Positions 44,127-52,916 of a stretch of DNA of 64,000 nt are shown here, piece by piece (position 1 is the stretch's first letter; the number at the start of each line of letters is the position of its first letter). The position numbers and the translations under genes were made by a program. This DNA is from Marinicauda salina (GTDB taxonomy: Bacteria > Pseudomonadota > Alphaproteobacteria > Caulobacterales > Maricaulaceae): contig NZ_QEXV01000001.1 in assembly GCF_003122085.1 (NCBI RefSeq), forward strand, positions 744,001 to 808,000. Direction: 5' to 3'. The notes under the pieces were generated by a model. The model had not been told where the DNA came from and ran no database searches. It was given only the letters and a program-made list of their open reading frames with translations.

Positions 44127-44446
44127 GAAGAGCCTCCCCTGGGTCCTGTCCACCCGATCGGCTTCGGCCCGCGGCCGCCGGTCCGTCCCTTGAGCCCGAC
44201 CGGTCCGCGCACGCCGAACCCGGCCTCCTGCATTGCGATCAGAAGGCGCGGGAAGTTAACACAATTGCTGGTTCGCCGAAATGATCGGCTTATCCAGGCT
44301 CGTGTCGATCGCGCCGCCCGCGCACGCGTCTTCACGCGCGATCCCGCTTCGGTGATCGACCGTCACACGCGCGTCAGCGTCCATGGAAATCGCAACCGTG
44401 CGTGCAGACATCGGGCGCGTACGGCTGAAACAGAGGAGACGCACCC
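44127..44446. other. Divergent promoter region between the beta-helix and DoxX genes
   Basis: 320 bases that probably carry promoters for both genes. An AT-richer patch lies at 44255-44290. Apart from the GAGGAGACGC ribosome-binding site of doxX, I find no convincing operator, RNA element or ORF. Confidence 0.4.
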
Positions 44447-44869
44447 ATGGCCGATGCTTCGAATCCCACCTCGACGCCTTCGCCATTCGCCGGGCGGGCG
44501 CACTGGCTGCTCCGGGTCGCGCTGGCGAGCGTGTTCGTCTTTCACGGCGCACAGAAATTCGCCGACCTTGAAGGCGGCGCCGCGATGATGGGCCTGCCGA
44601 TGCTCGTCTGGGCGCTGGTCGGGCTGGCTGAGCTGGCCGGCGGTCTCGGCGTTCTCGCCGGCGGGTTGGTCGCCGGGCGGCTCGGCGATCTCGCCACCCG
44701 TCTCGGCGGACTGGCGATCATCCCCGTCATGCTCGGCGCCATCGCCATGGTCCACTGGGGCCGCTGGAGCTTCACGCCGTCCGACAGCCACCCGATGGGC
44801 GGCATGGAGTTCCAGGTCGTGCTCTTGTTGATCGGGCTGTTTTTCGCCGTGCGCGGCAATCGGGCGTGA
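44447..44869 (+). CDS. DoxX-family membrane protein
   Basis: 140 residues with four hydrophobic helices (about 20-38, 50-75, 82-102, 118-136). The DoxX opening LLRVALASVFVFHGAQKFAD, with the conserved His-Gly-x-x-K, and the short loops fit the family. DoxX proteins are small inner-membrane proteins linked to redox and stress responses; a precise function is not known. The ATG follows a good GAGGAG site. Confidence 0.85.
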   Translation: MADASNPTSTPSPFAGRAHWLLRVALASVFVFHGAQKFADLEGGAAMMGLPMLVWALVGLAELAGGLGVLAGGLVAGRLGDLATRLGGLAIIPVMLGAIAMVHWGRWSFTPSDSHPMGGMEFQVVLLLIGLFFAVRGNRA

Positions 44870-44895
44870 GCCCGGTTCGCCGGGTCGACGCCAGA

Positions 44896-44926
44896 GACGC
44901 CCCCGTCCGCGCCGGACGGGGGCGTC
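44896..44926 (+). terminator. Hairpin after doxX
   Basis: A 14-bp stem, GACGCCCCCGTCCG paired with CGGACGGGGGCGTC around CGC, lies about 27 bases after the doxX stop and upstream of galU. Confidence 0.75.
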
Positions 44927-45063
44927 ATGCCGTCCGGGCGGCGCTTCCGACCGCGCGTCCGCGGCGGGGCGTCGCGGGTCAGCGCTTGATTGTTCGCTCG
45001 CGCTGATTGAAAAAGCGGCGCATTCGGCGTCACGCCGCCGCTGTCCGCTCCCGGGGAATCCTC

Positions 45064-45939
45064 ATGAAACCCGTCCGTAAAGCCGTCCTGCCCGTCGCCG
45101 GTCTCGGCACGCGGGTGCTCCCCGCGACCAAGGTCATCCCCAAGGAATTGCTGCCGGTCTATGACCGCCCGGCGCTGCAATACGTCGTCGACGAGGCGCG
45201 CGCGGCCGGGATCGAGCACTTCATCTTCGTCACCGGCCGCAACAAGGCCGCGATCGAGGACTACTTCGACTCGGCCTACGAGCTCGAGGCGACGCTGGCG
45301 GCCAAGGGCAAGACCGACCTGCTCGACCGGCTGCGCGCCGACCTGCCCGCCGCCGGCCAGTGCAGCTTCGTGCGCCAGCAGGCGCCGCTCGGCCTGGGCC
45401 ACGCGGTCTGGTGCGCGCGCGACATCGTCGGCGACGAGCCCTTCGCCGTGCTCCTGCCCGACATGATCATGCGTTCCGATCCGCCCTGCCTGAAGCAGAT
45501 GGTCGACGCCCGCGCCGGGGTCGGCGGCAACATCATCTCGGTCGAGGAGGTGCCGCGCGAGGACGTCTCCAAGTACGGCGTGATCGAGCCCGGCGAGCGC
45601 CGCGGCGCGCTGGTCGAGATGCGCGGCATGGTCGAGAAGCCCGCGGTCGCCGACGCGCCGTCCAACCTGATGATCTCCGGGCGCTATATCCTCGAGCCGG
45701 ATATCATGGACCTGCTCGCCGAGCAGGAGGCCGGCGCCGGCGGCGAGATCCAGCTCACCGACTCCATGCTCAAGCTGATGGCGACGCGGCCCTTCCACGC
45801 CCTGCCTTTCACCGGCGAGACGTTCGATACCGGCTCGAAGACGGGATATCTGGAGGCGTTCGCCGCGTTCGCGCTCGCCGACGCCGCCGACGGCGAAGAC
45901 TGTGCGGCGATCCTCGACCGACTCCTGAAAGGACGCTAA
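45064..45939 (+). CDS. galU: UTP-glucose-1-phosphate uridylyltransferase
   Basis: 291 residues. The nucleotide motif LPVAGLGTRVLPATKVIPKELLPV lies at the N-terminus. The conserved QAPLGLGHAVWCA near 103 and FAVLLPDMIM near 127 follow. GEIQLTDSM near 228 and GETFDTGSKTGYLEA near 255 complete the family set. It makes UDP-glucose for Ugd and GalE. The ATG at 45064 gives the family start MKPVRKAVLP; an upstream in-frame ATG at 45007 would add an unrelated leader. The ugd gene follows by 73 bp. Confidence 0.96.
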   Translation: MKPVRKAVLPVAGLGTRVLPATKVIPKELLPVYDRPALQYVVDEARAAGIEHFIFVTGRNKAAIEDYFDSAYELEATLAAKGKTDLLDRLRADLPAAGQCSFVRQQAPLGLGHAVWCARDIVGDEPFAVLLPDMIMRSDPPCLKQMVDARAGVGGNIISVEEVPREDVSKYGVIEPGERRGALVEMRGMVEKPAVADAPSNLMISGRYILEPDIMDLLAEQEAGAGGEIQLTDSMLKLMATRPFHALPFTGETFDTGSKTGYLEAFAAFALADAADGEDCAAILDRLLKGR

Positions 45940-46012
45940 AGCAGCACGCGAAGATGCGTCCGCGGTCGAGCGTGCGGGCGTTCGCGAAGGCAGGCGACAC
46001 GAGGGTAAGCTG

Positions 46013-47356
46013 ATGCACGTAGCCATGATCGGGACCGGATATGTGGGCCTCGTCTCGGGGGCGTGCTTCGCCGATTTCGGTCACACCGTGACCTGCGTCG
46101 ACAAGAACGCCGAGAAGATCGCCGCGCTCGAGAAGGGCGTTATCCCGATCTACGAACCGGGCCTCGATCTGCTCGTCGAGCGCAATGTCCGCGAAGGGCG
46201 GCTGGATTTCTCGACCGATCTCACCGACGCGGTGCGCGAGGCCGATGTCGTGTTCATCGCGGTGGGCACGCCCTCGCGGCGCGGGGACGGCTACGCCGAT
46301 CTCAGCTATGTCTACGCCGCCGCGCGCGAGATCGCCGCGGCGATGGAGGGCTTCACCGTCGTGGTGAACAAGTCGACGGTGCCCGTGGGCACCGGCGACG
46401 AGGTCGAGCGAATCATCAACGAGACGCGGTCGAACGCCGATTTTTCGGTGGTGTCGAACCCGGAATTCCTGCGCGAGGGCGCGGCGATCGACGACTTCAA
46501 ACGCCCCGACCGCGTCGTCGTCGGCGCCGAGGACGAGCGATCGCGCGAGGTCATGCGCGAGCTGTATCGCCCGCTCTTCCTCAACGAGACGCCGATCCTG
46601 TTCACGAGCCGGCGCACCTCCGAGCTGATCAAGTACGCCTCCAACGCCTTCCTGGCGATGAAGATCACCTTCATCAACGAGATCGCCGACCTGTGCGAAT
46701 CCGTCGGCGCCAACGTTCAGGAAGTCGCGCGCGGCATCGGGCTCGACAACCGGATCGGGTCGAAATTCCTGCACGCCGGCCCCGGCTATGGCGGCTCGTG
46801 CTTCCCCAAGGACACGCTGGCGCTGGTCCGCACCGCCCAGGACGCCGGCTCGCCGCTGAGCCTGGTCGAGACCGTGGTGGAGTCGAACGCCCGCCGGAAG
46901 CAGACGATGGCCGGCAAGGTGATCGAAGCCTGCGGCGGCTCCGTCGATGGCAAGACGATCGCCGTGCTCGGCCTGGCCTTCAAGCCGAACACCGACGACA
47001 TGCGCGAGGCGCCGAGCCTCGACATCATCCCGGCCCTGCAGAAAGCGGGCGCCCGCATCCAGGCCTTCGACCCGGCCGCGACCGCCGAGGCCGAGGCGCT
47101 CCTCGACGACGTCGAGTTCATGACCGGTCCGTATCTCTGCGCGGAAGGGGCCGACGCGCTGGTGATCGTGACGGAATGGAACGAGTTCCGCGCGCTCGAT
47201 CTCGAGCGCATCCGGACCGCGCTGCGCGAGCCGGTGCTGGTCGATCTGCGCAATATCTACGATCCGGAAGAAGTGTCCTCTGCGGACTTTCAATACGTGA
47301 GTATCGGCCGCTGCAGCCAGCCCCAAAAATACAAATCGTCAACGACCAAAACCTAG
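46013..47356 (+). CDS. ugd: UDP-glucose 6-dehydrogenase
   Basis: 447 residues. The NAD motif GTGYVGLVSG lies at residue 8. The catalytic Cys is in GPGYGGSCFPKD near 260. The second domain contains VLGLAFKPNTDDMREAPS near 322. It oxidises UDP-glucose to UDP-glucuronate. The last 26 residues (SSADFQYVSIG then RCSQPQKYKSSTTKT) are coded by AT-richer DNA with different codon use, and the tail after YVSIGR is unusual for Ugd; a recombination junction may lie near 47280, where base composition changes into glmS. Confidence 0.95.
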   Translation: MHVAMIGTGYVGLVSGACFADFGHTVTCVDKNAEKIAALEKGVIPIYEPGLDLLVERNVREGRLDFSTDLTDAVREADVVFIAVGTPSRRGDGYADLSYVYAAAREIAAAMEGFTVVVNKSTVPVGTGDEVERIINETRSNADFSVVSNPEFLREGAAIDDFKRPDRVVVGAEDERSREVMRELYRPLFLNETPILFTSRRTSELIKYASNAFLAMKITFINEIADLCESVGANVQEVARGIGLDNRIGSKFLHAGPGYGGSCFPKDTLALVRTAQDAGSPLSLVETVVESNARRKQTMAGKVIEACGGSVDGKTIAVLGLAFKPNTDDMREAPSLDIIPALQKAGARIQAFDPAATAEAEALLDDVEFMTGPYLCAEGADALVIVTEWNEFRALDLERIRTALREPVLVDLRNIYDPEEVSSADFQYVSIGRCSQPQKYKSSTTKT

Positions 47357-47420
47357 TCTTGTAGTCATTGAACCTTGAAGCGCCCAAACACGGGCCGGGC
47401 GTTCTAGACCGGATGGATTA

Positions 47421-49244
47421 ATGTGCGGGATCATCGGCATCGTCGGGACTGCGCCCGTCACTGAACGTCTCTTGAGCGGCCTGAAACGGCTCGAATATCG
47501 CGGCTATGATTCAGCCGGAATTGCCGTTCTAGACCGTAATGGTGAACTCCAGAGACGCCGGGCGGAAGGTAAGCTCTCGAATCTTGAGGCGGTGGTCCGC
47601 GACGATCCGTTGGAAGGGTTTGATGGGATCGCCCACACGCGGTGGGCGACGCACGGCGCGCCAACGGAGCGCAATGCTCACCCCCACGCTGCAGGTCCGG
47701 TCGCAATTGTTCATAACGGCATAATTGAGAATTACAGAGAGCTGGAAGGTGAGCTGAAAGAAGCTGGCTACAATTTCGAGAGTGACACGGATAGCGAGGT
47801 GATTGCGCACCTGATCAGGTCGCGCTTGGAGGGCGGCCTCGATATGACGTCGGCATTCGACGAGACTGTCCGGCGGTTGCGCGGCGCCTATGCGATCGCA
47901 GCAATGTGCGCTGACGAGCCCGGGCGGATTTGGGCGGCGCGAGAGGGTAGCCCGCTTGTGATCGGTCTCGGCGAGCAGGAAGCCTTTGTCGGCTCTGATG
48001 CGTTCGCCCTCGCCGGGCTGTCGCGTCGCCTAATCTACCTCGAGGACGGAGATTGTGCCGAAATCTCGCGCGCGGCCATAACTGTCCGTGACAGTAGCGG
48101 TCGCGAAGTTAGCCGGGATGTCAAGCTCTCGGAGGCCGTGGCGGGTTACGCGGATAAGGGCGAGTACCGCCATTTCATGGAAAAGGAGATCCACGAGCAG
48201 CCTGACGCCATTGCGAGGACGCTCTCACGCTACGTTGATGCAGGCTATGGGCGCTTCACAGTCGAAACTGGTGTTGACTGGAGGACCACCGAACGACTCT
48301 TTCTGACGGCTTGCGGTACTGCACTTTATGCTGGAGCGATAGCGAAATACTGGTTCGAATCGCTTGCACAACTTCCAGTTGAAGCAGATGTCGCGTCCGA
48401 ATTCCGCTATCGCGAACCAGTTGTACGCGAGCATGACGCCGCTGTCTTCATTTCCCAGTCTGGCGAAACTGCAGATACGTTGGCTGCGTTGCGCTACGTT
48501 AAAGCTTCGGGGGCCGACACTGTGGCTGTCGTAAACGTGCCGGAGTCGACTATCGCGCGCGAGGCGAAAGACGTGATCCTAACCGAGGCCGGTCCGGAGA
48601 TCGGGGTGGCTTCCACAAAGGCGTTCACGGCTCAGCTCACCGCGCTCGCATGCCTCGCCGGCAGCGCAGCAGAAGCACGCGGTCAGCTCGACGCCGAAGG
48701 AGGTGCAGCGCTCGTTGACGCGCTTGTCCAGGCGCCGCGCCAAATCAACGAGGCGTTCCGGCTTGAACCCAAGATCCAGCAGATCGCGCATACGCTCGCC
48801 CGAGCGTCTAATGTACTTTATCTCGGCCGCGGAGTGTTCTTCCCGCTGGCGTTGGAGGGGGCGCTAAAGTTAAAAGAAATCAGCTACATCCACGCTGGAG
48901 GCTACGCGGCCGGCGAGTTGAAGCACGGCCCAATTGCTCTGATCGAGGATGGGACGCCTGTAGTTGTAGTGGCCCCGTCTGATCCATTATTCGAGAAGAC
49001 TTGCTCGAACATGCAGGAAGTGCGCGCGCGCGGTGCGCATGTGATTCTTATTACGGATCCAAAAGGCGCGCAGCGCGCCGGGGAACTTGCCGATGAGGTC
49101 TTGGTTCTGCCCGACTGTCCTCGCCTGATCCAACCGATCGTGGCGGCGGCGCCGCTACAGATGATCGCTTATCATACTGCTGCGCTAAAAGGCACCGATA
49201 TCGACCAACCACGCAATCTGGCCAAGTCCGTTACGGTAGAGTAG
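47421..49244 (+). CDS. glmS: Glucosamine-fructose-6-phosphate aminotransferase
   Basis: 607 residues. The Ntn glutaminase domain opens with Cys2 (MCGIIGIVG) and shows GIAHTRWATHGAPTERNAHPH near residue 72. Two SIS domains follow (about 290-420 and 460-600), with FISQSGETADTLAALR and EIGVASTKAFTAQL. The C-terminus ends KSVTVE as in the family. It makes glucosamine-6-phosphate for peptidoglycan and surface sugars. The gene has lower GC and more A/T third positions than its flanks. An expected glmS ribozyme-like leader was not seen. Confidence 0.96.
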   Translation: MCGIIGIVGTAPVTERLLSGLKRLEYRGYDSAGIAVLDRNGELQRRRAEGKLSNLEAVVRDDPLEGFDGIAHTRWATHGAPTERNAHPHAAGPVAIVHNGIIENYRELEGELKEAGYNFESDTDSEVIAHLIRSRLEGGLDMTSAFDETVRRLRGAYAIAAMCADEPGRIWAAREGSPLVIGLGEQEAFVGSDAFALAGLSRRLIYLEDGDCAEISRAAITVRDSSGREVSRDVKLSEAVAGYADKGEYRHFMEKEIHEQPDAIARTLSRYVDAGYGRFTVETGVDWRTTERLFLTACGTALYAGAIAKYWFESLAQLPVEADVASEFRYREPVVREHDAAVFISQSGETADTLAALRYVKASGADTVAVVNVPESTIAREAKDVILTEAGPEIGVASTKAFTAQLTALACLAGSAAEARGQLDAEGGAALVDALVQAPRQINEAFRLEPKIQQIAHTLARASNVLYLGRGVFFPLALEGALKLKEISYIHAGGYAAGELKHGPIALIEDGTPVVVVAPSDPLFEKTCSNMQEVRARGAHVILITDPKGAQRAGELADEVLVLPDCPRLIQPIVAAAPLQMIAYHTAALKGTDIDQPRNLAKSVTVE

Positions 49245-49290
49245 CGCGGTCGACCTCCACTGCGTGGCCGCGTGCGATGACGCGAGAAGG

Positions 49291-50674
49291 TCCCGGCCGC
49301 GAGGGATGGATTTTTCCCCTCGCGGCCGTTTTCGCGTTTCGCGTGTGGTTGGTTTACCAGCCCATGCGGATTCCGGCGCGGGCGCCGATTTCGCCGGTTT
49401 CGGCGCCCCAGCCGAGACCGGCGTTGACGGTGATGCGCTCGGAGAAGCGCGCCGCGCCGTTGAAGGCGACGCCGTTGGCGTCGTTGTAGAGGCCCCAGTT
49501 GGCCGACAGCGCGAAGTTCTCGTCCTTCTGCAGGCCTGTCATGCCGGCCATGGCCATGGCCACGGCGACGCCGTCGCTGTTGATCTCGGCGGTCTCTGAG
49601 TTGGCGTTGACCACGTTTTCGAGCGCGTCGAACTCGGTGCGGAACGAGGCGAACTCGTTTTCGAGACTGGCGATGGCGGTGGCGTTTTCGGCGACCGTCT
49701 GGGTGGTGATGTTGGCCGTGCCTGCGCTCTGCAGCGTGTAGCGTCCCGACGAGGCCGTCGACGTCGCCGCCACGCGGGTCGTCGAGGTCGGGGCGACCTC
49801 CTCGGTCGCGCGCGGTTCGGCGCCGGTCCCGCGGTGATCATCCGCCGCGGCGGTCGCCGTCGTTCCGGCGCCTGCGCCGACCTGGGCCTGGGCGAGCTGG
49901 GCCTGCATCTGCTCGAGCTGGGCCTGCATGGCCTCCATCTGCGACTGCAGCGCCTCGATGCGCGCGGACTCGCCGCTCGACGAGCCGCCCGCACTCTCCA
50001 CGGCGGCGGTCTGCGTGCTCGCCGAGCTCGTGCCGGCGCTGGTGGAGAACTCGCCGATATCGATGCTGCTGAGATTGCCCGAGGTGTCGGAGACGACGAC
50101 GAAGTCGGCGCCGGCGTCGCCCACCGAGATGAGGTTGGCCGGATCGCCGAGGCCGGGCAGGGTGTAGAACGAGCTCGCCGCGCCGAGCAGGATCTGGCCG
50201 GCGAAGGTCGTGGTCGCTCCAGGGCCGATGGCTACGCTGTCGTCGAAAGCGGCGCTGGCGTTCGGCCCGAATGCGAAAGAGCGTTCTCCGGATGCTGATG
50301 CTCCTCGGCCAATGGCCGCGGCTTGCAGTGCGGTCGCTTCGGCCTGAAGCCCGAGCGCGATCGCATCGCGTCCGCTGGCTTTGGAAAAGGCGCCCAGCGC
50401 AAGCGTGTTACGGATGCTGGCGTTGGCGTTCGCCCCGATCGCGACCGCGTTCTGGCCAGCCGAATCAGCGTTGACGCCGATCGCGGCCGCATTCGTCCCG
50501 GTCGCATCAGCCGAAGTCCCGATAGAGGTCGCGCGATCCGCGCTGGCGGTCGCATCTCCGCCAAGTGCGAAAGCGTCGATGGCCGTGGCTTCCGCGCCGA
50601 TGCCGACAGCAAGTGAGTCCTCGGCGTTGGCCAGCGTGTCCGCCCCCAGCGCGACCGAACCCGCGCCAGTGGCC
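49291..50674. repeat. Copy 1 of a 1,384-bp direct repeat (adhesin C-terminal half)
   Basis: This segment matches 51533-52916 at a constant offset of 2,242 bp in every part I compared. Left boundary: GGTCCCGGCC here against AATCCCGGCC in copy 2. Right boundary: CAGTGGCC followed by GCGCCG here and TGCGCA in copy 2. It covers the 3' flank with its hairpin and the C-terminal 440 residues of adhesin 1. Confidence 0.9.
49294..49332. terminator. Hairpin after adhesin 1 and glmS
   Basis: A 12-bp stem, CGGCCGCGAGGG (49294-49305) paired with CCCTCGCGGCCG (49317-49328) around an AT-rich loop, followed by TTTT on the plus strand. It lies between the convergent glmS and adhesin 1 stops; the same hairpin is repeated at 51536-51574. 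Confidence 0.7.
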
Positions 50675-51384
50675 GCGCCGCCCGCGCCGAGGGCGATGGC
50701 GTCGATCTGGTCGGCGGTCGCGCCGGCACCCAGTGCAAGGGACTCCCTTCCAGTGGCGACGGTTTCGGCACCGAGGGCGACTGCGCCAAGTCCAGTGACA
50801 TAGGAGTCGCCGCCGATAGCGATCGTATTTGTATGGTTTAGCGATTGAGCACCAAATCCATTATCATCAAGATCGCCGCCGATGGCGATGCTTCCGTCTC
50901 CGATTGCCTGTGAATCGGAACCGATGGAGATGCTCTGAGAATTTGCGGCGAAGGCGCGATATCCGAGTGCAATGGCACCAACTTCAAGAGCCTTTGCTGA
51001 TGACCCAAGCGACGTCCCCTCTGCATAGGCGTTGGCGAATCTCCCGACTGCCGTACCTTCTTGCCCCAAGGCTTGTGCAAGGGAACCAACGGCAGTGGTC
51101 CCAATGAACGAAGCCTCCGTATCCCAACCTATCGCAGTAGAGTTGTCGCCGGATGCTAGCGCAAGTTGACCCACCGCCGTCGAGCTCTTACCGCTCGCTT
51201 CTGCGTCGTCGCCAACCGCAGTCGCGCCGCCTGTGCCCGAAGCGTCGGCGTTGTCGCCGCATTGAAGCGAGCCGCTGTTCGCGCCGTCCTCACAGGCGTC
51301 CTGCCCGGCGGCGGCGTTGAACGGGATCGATTGAACGGCCGCGGCGAGCGTAGCGGCGGCGGCGGTTGTCAATAGCTTCTTCAT
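49354..51384 (-). CDS. Trimeric autotransporter adhesin 1 (YadA type)
   Basis: 676 residues from the ATG of MKKLLTTAAAATLAAA; upstream in-frame ATG 51432 lacks a signal start. The signal peptide ends near residue 27 (NAAAG). The head (about 35-440) is built of about 14-residue YadA-head repeats of the type AxGxxAxAxGxxSxAxG. A link with TSGNLSSIDIGEFS lies near 450. A coiled coil follows (about 505-535, ARIEALQSQMEAMQAQLEQM). The C-terminal anchor (about 590-676) has an AIASLENEFASFRTEFDALE helix and a four-strand barrel ending GARAGIRMGW with a terminal Trp. The last 440 residues are identical to adhesin 2; the unique head is AT-richer. Confidence 0.92.
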   Translation of the reverse strand: MKKLLTTAAAATLAAAVQSIPFNAAAGQDACEDGANSGSLQCGDNADASGTGGATAVGDDAEASGKSSTAVGQLALASGDNSTAIGWDTEASFIGTTAVGSLAQALGQEGTAVGRFANAYAEGTSLGSSAKALEVGAIALGYRAFAANSQSISIGSDSQAIGDGSIAIGGDLDDNGFGAQSLNHTNTIAIGGDSYVTGLGAVALGAETVATGRESLALGAGATADQIDAIALGAGGAATGAGSVALGADTLANAEDSLAVGIGAEATAIDAFALGGDATASADRATSIGTSADATGTNAAAIGVNADSAGQNAVAIGANANASIRNTLALGAFSKASGRDAIALGLQAEATALQAAAIGRGASASGERSFAFGPNASAAFDDSVAIGPGATTTFAGQILLGAASSFYTLPGLGDPANLISVGDAGADFVVVSDTSGNLSSIDIGEFSTSAGTSSASTQTAAVESAGGSSSGESARIEALQSQMEAMQAQLEQMQAQLAQAQVGAGAGTTATAAADDHRGTGAEPRATEEVAPTSTTRVAATSTASSGRYTLQSAGTANITTQTVAENATAIASLENEFASFRTEFDALENVVNANSETAEINSDGVAVAMAMAGMTGLQKDENFALSANWGLYNDANGVAFNGAARFSERITVNAGLGWGAETGEIGARAGIRMGW

Positions 51385-51500
51385 GGGATGCCCCCTCGTT
51401 TCGCGTAAGAAGGGAGCAACCATAGCCAGCACGTTTTGGGCGAATCAAAGCCTTATTCGCGTGAAGGGTGATATCGGTCAATGTCAATGAGAAGAATGAC

Positions 51501-51522
51501 GCCGCCCGAGAACCCGGGCGGC
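51501..51522 (-). terminator. Hairpin downstream of adhesin 2
   Basis: GCCGCCCG and CGGGCGGC form an 8-bp stem around AGAACC in the gap between the two adhesin genes. Together with the hairpin at 51536-51574 it may end the adhesin 2 transcript before adhesin 1. Confidence 0.6.
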
Positions 51523-51532
51523 ATGGAAAGAA

Positions 51533-52916
51533 TCCCGGCCGCGAGGGATGGATTTTTCCCCTCGCGGCCGTTTTCGCGTTTCGCGTGTGGTTGGTTTACC
51601 AGCCCATGCGGATTCCGGCGCGGGCGCCGATTTCGCCGGTTTCGGCGCCCCAGCCGAGACCGGCGTTGACGGTGATGCGCTCGGAGAAGCGCGCCGCGCC
51701 GTTGAAGGCGACGCCGTTGGCGTCGTTGTAGAGGCCCCAGTTGGCCGACAGCGCGAAGTTCTCGTCCTTCTGCAGGCCTGTCATGCCGGCCATGGCCATG
51801 GCCACGGCGACGCCGTCGCTGTTGATCTCGGCGGTCTCTGAGTTGGCGTTGACCACGTTTTCGAGCGCGTCGAACTCGGTGCGGAACGAGGCGAACTCGT
51901 TTTCGAGACTGGCGATGGCGGTGGCGTTTTCGGCGACCGTCTGGGTGGTGATGTTGGCCGTGCCTGCGCTCTGCAGCGTGTAGCGTCCCGACGAGGCCGT
52001 CGACGTCGCCGCCACGCGGGTCGTCGAGGTCGGGGCGACCTCCTCGGTCGCGCGCGGTTCGGCGCCGGTCCCGCGGTGATCATCCGCCGCGGCGGTCGCC
52101 GTCGTTCCGGCGCCTGCGCCGACCTGGGCCTGGGCGAGCTGGGCCTGCATCTGCTCGAGCTGGGCCTGCATGGCCTCCATCTGCGACTGCAGCGCCTCGA
52201 TGCGCGCGGACTCGCCGCTCGACGAGCCGCCCGCACTCTCCACGGCGGCGGTCTGCGTGCTCGCCGAGCTCGTGCCGGCGCTGGTGGAGAACTCGCCGAT
52301 ATCGATGCTGCTGAGATTGCCCGAGGTGTCGGAGACGACGACGAAGTCGGCGCCGGCGTCGCCCACCGAGATGAGGTTGGCCGGATCGCCGAGGCCGGGC
52401 AGGGTGTAGAACGAGCTCGCCGCGCCGAGCAGGATCTGGCCGGCGAAGGTCGTGGTCGCTCCAGGGCCGATGGCTACGCTGTCGTCGAAAGCGGCGCTGG
52501 CGTTCGGCCCGAATGCGAAAGAGCGTTCTCCGGATGCTGATGCTCCTCGGCCAATGGCCGCGGCTTGCAGTGCGGTCGCTTCGGCCTGAAGCCCGAGCGC
52601 GATCGCATCGCGTCCGCTGGCTTTGGAAAAGGCGCCCAGCGCAAGCGTGTTACGGATGCTGGCGTTGGCGTTCGCCCCGATCGCGACCGCGTTCTGGCCA
52701 GCCGAATCAGCGTTGACGCCGATCGCGGCCGCATTCGTCCCGGTCGCATCAGCCGAAGTCCCGATAGAGGTCGCGCGATCCGCGCTGGCGGTCGCATCTC
52801 CGCCAAGTGCGAAAGCGTCGATGGCCGTGGCTTCCGCGCCGATGCCGACAGCAAGTGAGTCCTCGGCGTTGGCCAGCGTGTCCGCCCCCAGCGCGACCGA
52901 ACCCGCGCCAGTGGCC
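51533..52916. repeat. Copy 2 of the 1,384-bp direct repeat
   Basis: The second copy of the shared adhesin segment, offset by 2,242 bp from copy 1 and the same at every position I compared. It includes the downstream hairpin and the identical C-terminal 440 residues of adhesin 2. The sharp edges suggest a recent duplication or gene conversion. Confidence 0.9.

Noticed and set aside
47357-47420. Possible glmS ribozyme or riboswitch before glmS
   Set aside because: The leader is only 64 bases and lacks the ribozyme core; such ribozymes are found mainly in Gram-positive bacteria.
49264-49599. Plus-strand frames that repeat at 51548 inside the adhesin copies
   Set aside because: They are antisense to the adhesin anchor and repeat only because the DNA is duplicated.
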